This document shows positions 1 to 8,339 of a stretch of 17,599 nucleotides of DNA, in pieces. Below the pieces are notes generated by a model that worked only from the letters and a program-made list of their open reading frames with translations, had not been told where the DNA came from and searched no databases. The stretch comes from an uncultured bacterium. Lineage in GTDB: Bacteria; Bacillota; Clostridia; TANB77; CAG-508. The position numbers were made by a program, and so were the translations under genes. The stretch spans positions 1 through 17,599 of the forward strand of contig CAJMLO010000021.1 in the NCBI GenBank assembly GCA_905214245.1. Reading direction: 5' to 3'. The number at the start of each line of letters is the position of its first letter. Position 1 is the stretch's first letter.

Positions 1-2
1 AT

Positions 3-711
3 ATGATTATCACTTTTATTAGAGCAATTATACTTTATATAATTGTGCTTATTGTTATGAGATTAATGGGAAAACGTGAAATTGGTCAATTGCAACCATT
101 TGAGCTTGCAATATCTATTATGATTGCAGACCTTGCGTCTATTCCGATGACAGATCCACGGAATTCCAATTTCAAATGGAATTGTATCAATTCTTGGACT
201 TTTGGTTATGCACTTAATTATATCTGTGATTAATATAAAAAGCATAAGAATAAGAGAAATAATTTGTGGAAAGCCCGCAATATTAATATATAGAGGAAAA
301 ATTGATGAAGAGGTTTTAAGAAGAGAAAGATTTACAATAAATGAGCTTCAAGAAAGGCTAAGAGGAAACAATGTGGTAAATCTTGGAGATGTTGAATATG
401 CTATACTTGAAACGAGTGGACAAGTAACTGTCATACAGAAGCCAGATAAAAGGAATACAATTCCAGCTGATTTTAACATAATGCCAGAGTATGAGGGAAT
501 TTCATATGACTTAGTAGTTGATGGAAAAGTAATGTATGATAATTTGAAATTACTTGGAAAAGATTATAAATGGTTAAAAAAACAAATAAATAAATTTGGA
601 TTTAGTCCTGAAAATGCACTTGTAGCTACACTTGGTGGCAATGGTCAAATATTTTGCCAGCAAAAGGAAAATATAAATAAGAAAAGTAAAGAGAAAAAGG
701 AGAGTCTATGA
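3..711 (+). pseudogene. DUF421 (YetF-like) membrane protein gene, interrupted by a +1 frameshift
   Basis: The N-terminal part (3 to about 161) encodes a membrane segment followed by VMRLMGKREIGQLQPFELAI, the hallmark opening of DUF421/YetF proteins. After PMTDPR the frame runs into a stop at 231-233. Dropping one A at 162/163 restores the family sequence (IPISNGIVSILGL, then membrane helix 2) and continues in the second frame to 711 with the family's cytoplasmic domain: GKPAILIYRGKID, a RERFTINEL stretch and VEYAILETSGQ. The joined product would be about 235 residues, normal for the family, so nothing else is missing. DUF421 proteins are membrane proteins of unsettled function. The end overlaps the next start as ATGA, as expected for a DUF421-DUF4363 operon. 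The ribosome binding site lies outside the window. The break is either a recent mutation or a sequence error; both halves are otherwise undecayed. Confidence 0.85.
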
Positions 712-1118
712 AAAAAGAGATTATAATATCTATTATAGTTATTACTATGGTTATTATTGGAAATATTGTGACGCAAAATAATACAAAGAAAACTGTAGCT
801 AAGCTAAATGAAAAACTTGCAAATTTGAAAAATAGCTTGATAGATGTTATTGATGATAATAAGAAAAAAGATGAAAATTATTTGAAATACAAAGAGAAAA
901 GTTCAGACATAAGAAATAGATGGGATGAGATGCAAGAGTTGCTTTCGTTTTATATAGAACATGATGAACTTGAAAAAGTTGAAACTCAACTTGCTGTTAT
1001 TAATGGGCAAATGGAAAGCAAGCTTTACGACGAAGCGGTTGTAGAGATAGAAAGATGTAAGTTTATATTAGAACATATTGCAGATAAGACTGCTTTTAAT
1101 ATTAAAAATATATTTTAA
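708..1118 (+). CDS. DUF4363 family protein
   Basis: This 136-residue protein has one N-terminal hydrophobic segment (about residues 4-22, IIISIIVITMVIIGNIV), which looks like an uncleaved signal anchor. It is followed by a helical, charged domain. The pattern of a tryptophan-containing helix (RNRWDEMQELLSFYIEHDELE) and a final helix ending in NIKNIF matches the DUF4363 family, small membrane-anchored proteins commonly encoded directly after DUF421 genes in Clostridia. The ATG overlaps the DUF421 stop (ATGA), and GGAG at 699-702 lies about 5 nt upstream, so the two are translationally coupled. Function is unknown. The domain would face outside the cell if the anchor inserts in the usual orientation (inference). 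Family assignment rests on remembered family sequence and on context. Confidence 0.75.
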   Translation: MKKEIIISIIVITMVIIGNIVTQNNTKKTVAKLNEKLANLKNSLIDVIDDNKKKDENYLKYKEKSSDIRNRWDEMQELLSFYIEHDELEKVETQLAVINGQMESKLYDEAVVEIERCKFILEHIADKTAFNIKNIF

Positions 1119-1197
1119 AAATATAGATTTATATCGCTTGTGTGTTTTCATAAACAATTATCTAGTAACTATATTTCTTAAAAATTAATAAAAAAGC

Positions 1198-1257
1198 TTC
1201 CTTTTTCATACAATCTATTATATAATAGTCATGTGAATTTTATGCTCTAAGGAGGAA
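1198..1257 (+). promoter_or_regulatory. Probable promoter region and ribosome binding site of the pbp-cysS-ftsH run
   Basis: TATAAT at 1221-1226 is a perfect sigma-A -10 hexamer, but the best 17-bp-spaced -35 (TTCCTT, 1198-1203) is poor. An alternative is TTAATA at 1185-1190 with TACAAT at 1209-1214 (18-bp spacer). AAGGAGGAA at 1249-1257 is a near-perfect Shine-Dalgarno placed 5 nt before the ATG at 1263. No terminator was recognised in the 144-bp gap after DUF4363, so read-through from upstream is possible. Confidence 0.4.
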
Positions 1258-1262
1258 GTTAA

Positions 1263-3899
1263 ATGAGTAATAGAAGAAACAATGATAAGACTCAAGCGTA
1301 TAAAATTAAAACAGCAAAAGTTTCAAATAAAAGAGTGAATTCAAAAAAAGAAAAAAAGAAACATCCTAAATTGAAAAAATTTATAATAATATGTTTTATA
1401 CTTTTCATATTATTGTGTTTAGTTGGAGTAGGAGTTTTTGCAGGAATTTTCTTTAGTGATAAATGGAAAATCGATAAAGATGATTTAGCAATAGCACTTC
1501 ACAATACAACTGTTTATGATAAAGATGGTAAGCAGATTGCAGAACTTACAGGAGACGAAAATAGAAAGATTATAACATTAGCTGAAATGGGAGATTATAT
1601 TCCAAATGCGTTTGTTGCAATCGAGGATGAAAGATTTTATAGTCACTACGGTGTTGATATCAAAAGAACAGCAGGAGCTATTTTTACATATGTTACACAT
1701 GGTGGAAAATCATCATTTGGTGGAAGTACTATAACACAACAGTTAGTTAAAAATATGATGGATGATAATGAGGATTCTATCAAGAGGAAAATAAGAGAGT
1801 GGTCACGTGCTTATCAAATTGAGCAAATGCTTTCTAAGAGCCAAATTCTCGAACTTTATTTAAATGTAATATTCATGGGTTCAACAATGTATGGAGTTGA
1901 GAGCGGTTCACAATACTATTTTAGTAAATCTGCAAAGGATTTAAGCTTAGCAGAAGCTGCATTTATTGCAGGTATAAATGATGCACCTAATACATATAAT
2001 CCATTTGGAAGTACAGATAATAGTGAAAAAATTAAAAAGAGAACGAAAACAGTGCTTGCTCAAATGAAAAAACTTAGAAATACTAATGTAAAAGAGATGG
2101 AAGCTCTAACTAAGATAACGGATGAGCAGTATGAACAAGCAATAGCAGAAGTTGATAAGGGATTGAACTTTAAGAAAGGTTCAAGTGCAGATACTTCAAA
2201 TATTTCTTATCATACGGCTGCTGCAATAGATCAAGTTGCAACACAGCTTGCTAAAGAAAAAGAATTAAAATATGATGTTGCTAGAAGTATGGTTTATAGC
2301 AATGGTTATAAAATTTATACAACACAAGATAGTAGTATTCAAGACATTATGGAAGAGGAATATTTAAAAACTAAATACATAAAAAAGGCAAGAACTAAAA
2401 AAGGAAAAGCAAATAATGAGCATTCACAATCTGCAATGGTTATAATTGATCATAAGACTGGTCAAGTTGTTGCAACAGTTGGAGGACTTGGAAAGGATAG
2501 TTCTACACTTGGACTTAACAGAGCAACTGCAAGCAGTGGAGGAGTTGGAAGACAACCGGGATCTGCTATAAAACCTTTGGTTGCTGTCGGACCAGCACTC
2601 GAAGAAAAAGTTATCACAGCATCTACAATTTACAATGATGTTAGAACAGATTTTGGATATGGACCTATTAGCAATGCAGGAACTCATCGTGGATACATAA
2701 CTGTAAGACAGGGAATAGAATGTTCTTCTAATATTGTTAACATGAAAATTTTATCAAACCTTGGAACTGATAAGGGTGTAAAATATGCAAATGAATTTGG
2801 ACTTTCATATTTTACAAAAGAAGATTCAAGTGTTGGTTTAGCTATAGGTGGTACAAAACATGGAACTAATCCACTTCAAATGGCTGCAGCATATGCAACG
2901 ATTGCAAATGGAGGAGAATATATTGAACCAACATTTTATACAAAAGTTGAAAGTGCATCTGGAAAAACTATACTCGAACCAAGTCAGGAAAAAAGAAGAG
3001 TTCTATCAGAACAAAATGCATACATACTTGCAAACATCTTAAAAACACCTGTATATGGATTTAAGGGTGGTGCGACAGCTACTGTATGTAAAATACCTGG
3101 AATTGAAACAGCAGCTAAAACTGGTACAACAACAAGTTATAGAGATAAATGGCTATGTGGATTTACTCCATATTATGCAGCAGCTACTTGGTTTGGTTAT
3201 GATACGCCAGAAACTATATATGGAATTGCTGGAACAAGTAATCCTGCAAGTGCAATATGGGCTTCAGTAATGAAAAAAGTGCATAAGAATTTAAGGAGTG
3301 CAAATTTTACAAAGCCAAATGGAATTGTTTCTGCAAAAGTATGTGCTGTAACTGGAAAAGTTGCAACGGATAAATGTACAGATACATATACAGAAATATT
3401 TGCATCAGGTACAGTTCCTTCTGAATGTGATGGACATCAGGTAGTTAAAATTTGTAAAGAAAGTAAATTACTTGCAACAGAATATTGCCCAGAGACTGAG
3501 ACAAAGGTTTATCCACCAGTTCCTGAGAAAGAGAGAAATGCTTCATGGAAACCTTCTGGAGGAAATAGCAAGGAAAGCAAAATTACAGAAACATGTGACA
3601 TACATACAGAAGAAACACAAACTATAACAATTACAAATCTAATAGGAAAAACAGAAACAGAAGCAAAGGATGCTTTAACTGGACTTACTGTAAAAGTTGT
3701 ATTTTCAGAAGATAAATCGAAAGCTAACGGAGTTGTATTAAAACAAAGCTTATCAGCTGGAACTAAGGCAAAAAAAGGTAGTACAATTACTTTAACAATA
3801 AACGAATTGAAGAGTTCGCCTAGTGAAACAGAAAAACCAGAAAATAATATAACAAATACAACTAAACCTGATACAGGAGAAAATACTACTACAGAATAG
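1263..3899 (+). CDS. Class A penicillin-binding protein (PBP1A family) with C-terminal PASTA domain
   Basis: This bifunctional peptidoglycan synthase has 878 residues. A basic cytoplasmic tail (1-39) and one membrane helix (about 40-64) precede the glycosyltransferase 51 domain. That domain has the EDERFYSHYG motif (catalytic Glu about 121), GGSTITQQLVKN (153-164) and a KIREW...YLNVIFMG block. The transpeptidase domain has the SxxK motif SAIK (Ser434 nucleophile, in GRQPGSAIKPL), the SxN motif SSN (488-490) and KTG (619-621). A cysteine-containing linker follows (Cys 694, 704, 722, 731, 741, 778), then a single PASTA domain (about 786-848) and a Thr/Asn/Glu-rich tail. It polymerises lipid II glycan and cross-links stem peptides outside the membrane; PASTA domains in the family bind muropeptide or beta-lactam-like structures. 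It begins a closely packed run with cysS 26 nt downstream. Length and motifs are complete. Confidence 0.97.
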   Translation: MSNRRNNDKTQAYKIKTAKVSNKRVNSKKEKKKHPKLKKFIIICFILFILLCLVGVGVFAGIFFSDKWKIDKDDLAIALHNTTVYDKDGKQIAELTGDENRKIITLAEMGDYIPNAFVAIEDERFYSHYGVDIKRTAGAIFTYVTHGGKSSFGGSTITQQLVKNMMDDNEDSIKRKIREWSRAYQIEQMLSKSQILELYLNVIFMGSTMYGVESGSQYYFSKSAKDLSLAEAAFIAGINDAPNTYNPFGSTDNSEKIKKRTKTVLAQMKKLRNTNVKEMEALTKITDEQYEQAIAEVDKGLNFKKGSSADTSNISYHTAAAIDQVATQLAKEKELKYDVARSMVYSNGYKIYTTQDSSIQDIMEEEYLKTKYIKKARTKKGKANNEHSQSAMVIIDHKTGQVVATVGGLGKDSSTLGLNRATASSGGVGRQPGSAIKPLVAVGPALEEKVITASTIYNDVRTDFGYGPISNAGTHRGYITVRQGIECSSNIVNMKILSNLGTDKGVKYANEFGLSYFTKEDSSVGLAIGGTKHGTNPLQMAAAYATIANGGEYIEPTFYTKVESASGKTILEPSQEKRRVLSEQNAYILANILKTPVYGFKGGATATVCKIPGIETAAKTGTTTSYRDKWLCGFTPYYAAATWFGYDTPETIYGIAGTSNPASAIWASVMKKVHKNLRSANFTKPNGIVSAKVCAVTGKVATDKCTDTYTEIFASGTVPSECDGHQVVKICKESKLLATEYCPETETKVYPPVPEKERNASWKPSGGNSKESKITETCDIHTEETQTITITNLIGKTETEAKDALTGLTVKVVFSEDKSKANGVVLKQSLSAGTKAKKGSTITLTINELKSSPSETEKPENNITNTTKPDTGENTTTE

Positions 3900-3925
3900 A
3901 CCTACAAATAGAAAAGAGGGGTTAT

Positions 3926-5326
3926 ATGGAAATTAATTTATATAATACTTTAACAAGAAAAAAAGAAAACTTCGTTCCTTTAAATGGGAACGAAGTTAGA
4001 GTGTATTCATGTGGACCTACAGTATATAGCTATGCTCACATAGGGAATTTTAGAGCATATATTTTTATGGATTCATTAAGAAGAATGCTTGAATATAACG
4101 GATACAAAATGAAGCATGTAATGAATATAACAGATGTTGGCCATCTTGAATCTGATGCTGACGAAGGCGAAGACAAGATGGAAAAAGCTGCAAGAAAAGA
4201 AAATAAAAATCCATATGAAATTGCAAAGTTTTATACAGATGTATTTTTAAGAGATATGCACAGATTAAATATAGATATGCCTGAAATTATTGCAAAAGCA
4301 ACAGATCATATTCCAGAGATGCTTGAATTTGTAAAAGAAATTATTGCAAATGGATATGCTTATGAAACAAGTAAGGGAATTTATTTTGATATTTCAAAAC
4401 TTGATAAATATCCTGTATTGTCAAATAGAAATTTAGATGATCAAATTGCAGGTGCAAGAGTTGATGTTGATCCAGAGAAAAGAAATCCGTATGATTTTGC
4501 TCTTTGGATAAAGGCTCCTGAAAACCATATAATGAAATGGGAAAGTCCATGGGGACTTTCATATCCAGGTTGGCATATCGAATGTTCTGCAATGGGTAGA
4601 AAATATCTTGGAGATGAGTTTGATATACATACAGGTGGAGTTGACCATATACCAACACACCACGAAAATGAAATAGCTCAAAGTAAGGGAGCAACAGGAA
4701 AAATACCTGCTAGATTTTGGATGCATGTTGAATTTTTACAAGTTGATGGTGGAAAAATGTCAAAGAGTCTTGGAAATGTATATACACTTGATCAATTACA
4801 AGAAAAAGGAATTGAACCCCTTGCATATAAACTATTTTGTGCCACAGCACATTATAGGACCAAACTAAACTTTACATTTGATGGTGCACTATCTGCACAA
4901 AAGGCTTTAAATCGTTTAAGAGAAGGATATATAAGACATACAGAGGCAAAAGAAACAATTGAAAAATCTGTTATAGAGGAATATAAAACAAAATTCTTGG
5001 AAACAATAAATGATGATTTAAATATGCCATCAGCAATGGGAATTGTATGGGATGTTGTTAGAAATGAGAAAAAATCTAAAGATTTTGCTGATTTATTGCT
5101 TGAATTTGATAAGGTTTTAGGACTTGATTTAGTAAATTCAAAAAAATATTTGGATGAACAAGCAGATATAGATGTCCCTAAAGAGATAGAAGAATTACTT
5201 GCTAAAAGAAAAGAAGCAAGAGAAAATAAAGATTGGACTTTGTCAGACAAAATTAGAGATGAAATAAAAGAAAAAGGGTATAATGTAAAAGATACCAAAG
5301 ATGGGATGACTGTAGAAAAAATATAG
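3926..5326 (+). CDS. cysS: Cysteinyl-tRNA synthetase
   Basis: This class I aminoacyl-tRNA synthetase charges tRNA-Cys with cysteine in the cytoplasm. At 466 residues it has the usual bacterial length. The HIGH-type motif is HIGN (38-41, in SYAHIGNFRAY) and the KMSKS loop is at 277-281. The zinc/cysteine-selecting ligands expected from the E. coli enzyme are present: Cys29, Cys220, His245 and Glu249. The C-terminal anticodon-binding helical region includes the KRKEARENKDWTLSDKIRDE helix. The ATG is preceded by AAGAGGGG (3914-3920), and the gene starts 26 nt after the PBP stop, suggesting co-transcription. No T-box leader is visible. An 11-bp perfect inverted repeat sits inside codons 15-24 and is listed separately. 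Confidence 0.98.
   Translation: MEINLYNTLTRKKENFVPLNGNEVRVYSCGPTVYSYAHIGNFRAYIFMDSLRRMLEYNGYKMKHVMNITDVGHLESDADEGEDKMEKAARKENKNPYEIAKFYTDVFLRDMHRLNIDMPEIIAKATDHIPEMLEFVKEIIANGYAYETSKGIYFDISKLDKYPVLSNRNLDDQIAGARVDVDPEKRNPYDFALWIKAPENHIMKWESPWGLSYPGWHIECSAMGRKYLGDEFDIHTGGVDHIPTHHENEIAQSKGATGKIPARFWMHVEFLQVDGGKMSKSLGNVYTLDQLQEKGIEPLAYKLFCATAHYRTKLNFTFDGALSAQKALNRLREGYIRHTEAKETIEKSVIEEYKTKFLETINDDLNMPSAMGIVWDVVRNEKKSKDFADLLLEFDKVLGLDLVNSKKYLDEQADIDVPKEIEELLAKRKEARENKDWTLSDKIRDEIKEKGYNVKDTKDGMTVEKI
3968..3997 (+). repeat. Perfect 11-bp inverted repeat inside the start of cysS
   Basis: AACTTCGTTCC (3968-3978) and GGAACGAAGTT (3987-3997) are exact reverse complements separated by an 8-nt loop. In mRNA this would be a strong hairpin 42-72 nt into the cysS reading frame. 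The codons concerned (AAC, TTC, GGG, AAC) are C/G-ending in a gene that otherwise favours A/T-ending codons. The repeat itself is directly visible; any regulatory role is inference. Confidence 0.85.
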
Positions 5327-5344
5327 CAGAGGTGAACTTGAAAA

Positions 5345-6397
5345 TTGGATAAAGAAGAAAAATTAACATTTTTGAAAAAGCTTAAATTTAGTATATTTGA
5401 TTTTGAAAAATATCAAGATTTAGCATTGGAAAAAATAATTAAAACAATTGGATATATTGCAATATTAGTTTTAATATTTTCATTAATTGTATCTGGAATT
5501 ATGACATATAAGGTGTATGGTGCATGCAAGAGTATAAGAGAATATATTGATGAAAATATTGAAACTATAGATTTTGCTGATAATAAATTAAATGTTGTAT
5601 CAAAGCAAATGGATAAAAAAACAGTTATAGAAGATGAAAAATTAAATACAAAAATAATTATTATGACATTAAATGATGAAGAAAAAATAAATGAGGCAAT
5701 AGAAGAGCTTAATTCATCTGAAAACAGCATATTAATATTAAATGATAAAATTATGATTAAAAATGAAGTACTTACAAAACCAATAGCATATTCGTATAAT
5801 GCTATTGCTGAAAGATACAATATAAATACAATAAACAAACAAGAGGCAGTTAATTTATTGTCATATAATACTTTGAAACCGTTATTGTTTGTTTTATATG
5901 GATTGTTTTTAGTGTATATATTTTTAATTGCATACTTGCCAAGTGTGCTTGTTGATATAATTATTTTATCTGTTTTTGCATATATAGTATCTGCGATAGC
6001 AAGAATGAAGATAAAATACAGTGCTTTATACAATATTTCTGCATATTCACTTACATTACCTATAATATTAAATATAATTTATGTAATTGTACAAGCTTTT
6101 ACAGGATTCCAAATAAAATATTTTGAAGTAATGTATACGACAATAGCAAGTATATATATTGCTACAGCCATTTTAATAATAAGGTCTGACACAATAAAAA
6201 AACAAATTGAACTTACAAGAATTGTTGCTGAACAAGAAAAAGTGAGAGAAGAATTAAAGAGACGTGAAGAGGAAGAGAAGAAGCAGGCAGAAAGAGAAAG
6301 ACAGAAAAAGGAAGAAGAAAAAAAGCATAAAAAGGAAAAGAAAGAAGAAAAAGATGATAATTTAGGAGAACAACCTGAAGGAAATATGTGCAAATAA
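5345..6397 (+). CDS. DUF1189-like multi-pass membrane protein with charged cytoplasmic tail
   Basis: This is a 350-residue membrane protein. A cytoplasmic N-terminus containing FDFEKYQDLALEKIIKTI leads to membrane helix 1 (about 34-56). A polar, probably external domain (about 57-175) follows, then about four more hydrophobic segments (about 179-198, 200-218, 232-252, 260-279). It ends in a highly charged Lys/Glu coiled-coil-like tail (about 283-338). One helix, an outside domain and a four-helix block resembles the DUF1189 family, but no diagnostic catalytic motif exists and I do not assign a function. The start is TTG at 5345; AGAGGTG (5327-5333) lies 11 nt upstream and no ATG fits. It lies 18 nt after cysS and 21 nt before ftsH, so co-expression with ftsH is likely. 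Helix positions are by eye. Confidence 0.6.
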   Translation: MDKEEKLTFLKKLKFSIFDFEKYQDLALEKIIKTIGYIAILVLIFSLIVSGIMTYKVYGACKSIREYIDENIETIDFADNKLNVVSKQMDKKTVIEDEKLNTKIIIMTLNDEEKINEAIEELNSSENSILILNDKIMIKNEVLTKPIAYSYNAIAERYNINTINKQEAVNLLSYNTLKPLLFVLYGLFLVYIFLIAYLPSVLVDIIILSVFAYIVSAIARMKIKYSALYNISAYSLTLPIILNIIYVIVQAFTGFQIKYFEVMYTTIASIYIATAILIIRSDTIKKQIELTRIVAEQEKVREELKRREEEEKKQAERERQKKEEEKKHKKEKKEEKDDNLGEQPEGNMCK

Positions 6398-6418
6398 TTT
6401 GGAAGGAGAATAGATAGA

Positions 6419-8224
6419 GTGGCAGAAAAAGAAGAGCAAAAAAATAAACAAGATAAGAAAAAACAATATCTAATAATTGCAATATGTGTTTTAGCAGTTT
6501 TAATTGCTGGACTTGTAATATATTTATTTACGTCTAAAAATGACACAAATGAAAATGAACTTGCATATACAGATTTAATTAAACAAATATCTGATGGCAA
6601 AGTTGAAAAAGTTGAAATGACCGTTGGAAGTACAACTGTTAAAGTCAAAATAAAAGATGTAGAAAAAGAAAAAACAACGATAGTTCCTAACACTCAAGCA
6701 TTTGTAGAATTAATACAACAAAAAGTAGACGAAGGAAACAATAATTTAGAATTGGTACAAAAGCCAACAAATATATTTGTAAAACTTTCAAGCGGATTGT
6801 TTACGATTTTACCTACTGCAATGCTTGTTGTACTTATTGTTTTAATATTTAAAATGCAAGGCCTTGGAGATAAAGGAAAAGTATATGATAGTGAAACATC
6901 AAAATCTAAAATAACATTTGATGATGTTGCAGGCCTTGATGAGGAAAAATATGAAATGATGGAAATTGTAGATTTCCTAAAAAATCCAAAAAGATTTTAT
7001 GATATGGGAGCAAAAATTCCGAGAGGAGTACTTCTTTGCGGACAACCAGGAACAGGAAAAACATTAATTGCAAAAGCAATTGCAGGAGAAGCAGGTGTTC
7101 CATTTATTTCTATGAGTGGATCAGAATTTATAGAAATGTTTGCAGGACTTGGAGCTTCAAGAGTAAGAAAATTATTCGAAAAGGCAAAGAAAATTTCACC
7201 ATGTATTATATTTATAGATGAAATAGATGCAATTGGTTCAAGAAGAAACAATGGTGGAGGAGCAGAATCAGAGAATAATCAGACATTAAATCAATTACTT
7301 GTTGAAATGGATGGATTTGAAACGGAAGAGACAATAATTGTACTTGCTGCTACAAATAGACCAGAGATGCTTGATAAAGCACTGCTTAGACCAGGAAGAT
7401 TTGATAGAAGAATAACAATTGCGCTTCCAGATTTAAGAGGAAGAGAAGAAATATTAAAAATTCATGCAAAAGAAAAGAAATTTGCTGAAGATGTTAAGCT
7501 AAGAAGTATAGCAGAAGATACGGCGGGATTTACAGGTGCAGAACTTGCTAATATTCTAAATGAATCTGCAATAATTGCAACAATGAATGGACATGACTTT
7601 ATTACAAATAAAGATATAGAAGATGCAGTTAAAAAAGTAACTGTAGGACTTGAAAAACAAAGTAGAGTAGTACCTGAAAAAGACAAACGTTTAACAGCAT
7701 TTCACGAGGCTGGACATGCTATAGTAAGTAGTATGCTTGAAAGCCAAAAGGATATAAAAGAAGTATCAATTATTCCAAGAGGAGTTGCAGGTGGATATAC
7801 AATGTATCGTACAAATGAAGATAAATACTTTATTTCTAAAACAGAGATGGAAGAAAAACTTGTAGCACTTATGGGAGGCAGAGCTGCTGAAAAAATTGCA
7901 TTAAATGACATTTCTACAGGTGCAAGTAATGATATAGAAGTTGCAACAAACATTGCAAAAAATATGATTACAAAATATGGCATGAGTGAGGCTTTAGGAC
8001 CAATATCTATTAATACAGATGCTGATCCATATGAACTACAAATGCTTGGAGATAAATTTGGAGATGCAATAGGTGCAGAGGTAAAAATTTTACTTGATAC
8101 TGCATATGCAAGAGCACAAAGTTTGATAAGAGCAAATATGGATAAATTAACAAAAGTTGCAGAGGCTTTGCTTGAAAAAGAAGTTATTTCTGCAGACGAA
8201 TTCCAAAAATTAATAAAAGATTAA
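6419..8224 (+). CDS. ftsH: ATP-dependent zinc metalloprotease FtsH
   Basis: This membrane-anchored AAA+ protease unfolds and degrades misassembled membrane proteins and selected regulators. Two membrane helices (about 17-37 and 123-145) flank a small external domain. The AAA module has Walker A GQPGTGKT (208-215), Walker B IIFIDE (263-268) and a second region of homology with arginines in LLRPGRFDRR (322-331). The protease domain has HEAGH (429-433) and the third zinc ligand Asp505 in GASND. At 601 residues it is slightly shorter than many FtsHs because the C-terminal tail after the last helix is almost absent. The pore loop reads FAGLGA (241-246) where FtsH normally has FVGVGA. The start is GTG, with GGAAGGAG (6401-6408) 10 nt upstream. 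It is the last gene before a strong terminator. It could be a second, divergent FtsH paralogue. Confidence 0.96.
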   Translation: MAEKEEQKNKQDKKKQYLIIAICVLAVLIAGLVIYLFTSKNDTNENELAYTDLIKQISDGKVEKVEMTVGSTTVKVKIKDVEKEKTTIVPNTQAFVELIQQKVDEGNNNLELVQKPTNIFVKLSSGLFTILPTAMLVVLIVLIFKMQGLGDKGKVYDSETSKSKITFDDVAGLDEEKYEMMEIVDFLKNPKRFYDMGAKIPRGVLLCGQPGTGKTLIAKAIAGEAGVPFISMSGSEFIEMFAGLGASRVRKLFEKAKKISPCIIFIDEIDAIGSRRNNGGGAESENNQTLNQLLVEMDGFETEETIIVLAATNRPEMLDKALLRPGRFDRRITIALPDLRGREEILKIHAKEKKFAEDVKLRSIAEDTAGFTGAELANILNESAIIATMNGHDFITNKDIEDAVKKVTVGLEKQSRVVPEKDKRLTAFHEAGHAIVSSMLESQKDIKEVSIIPRGVAGGYTMYRTNEDKYFISKTEMEEKLVALMGGRAAEKIALNDISTGASNDIEVATNIAKNMITKYGMSEALGPISINTDADPYELQMLGDKFGDAIGAEVKILLDTAYARAQSLIRANMDKLTKVAEALLEKEVISADEFQKLIKD

Positions 8225-8238
8225 ATAAACGATAATAG

Positions 8239-8260
8239 AGGAGCACGCTGTGCTCCTTTT
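8239..8260 (+). terminator. Intrinsic terminator after ftsH
   Basis: AGGAGCAC (8239-8246) pairs perfectly with GTGCTCCT (8250-8257) around a 3-nt loop. The downstream arm ends in a TTTT run at 8257-8260. It lies 15 nt after the ftsH stop and closes the pbp-cysS-DUF1189-ftsH run. The rest of the gap to 8339 shows nothing recognisable. Confidence 0.88.
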
Positions 8261-8339
8261 GTATTACCTTTTTTTCTAAAATAAAGTGAAGTTTAAAGAT
8301 ATTTTTTGCTATTTGAATGCAAGATAATTTACAGTAATT

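Noticed and set aside
159..233. Programmed ribosomal frameshift in the DUF421 gene
   Set aside because: There is no slippery sequence or obvious stimulatory structure; the family is encoded in a single frame elsewhere.
1190..1206. AAAAAG/CTTTTT inverted repeat upstream of the PBP gene as a terminator
   Set aside because: The stem has a single G-C pair and a 4-nt loop, too weak to support, and it overlaps the likely promoter.
3900..3925. Possible T-box or other riboswitch leader for cysS
   Set aside because: The gap after the PBP gene is only 26 nt and contains just a ribosome binding site; no T-box sequence is seen upstream of the PBP gene either.
4341..4694. Minus-strand open frame of 117 codons inside cysS, and similar long antisense frames inside DUF1189, ftsH and the ger genes
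   Set aside because: They lie opposite well-supported conserved genes, have no recognisable protein motifs or ribosome binding sites, and are expected by chance from AT-rich codon use.
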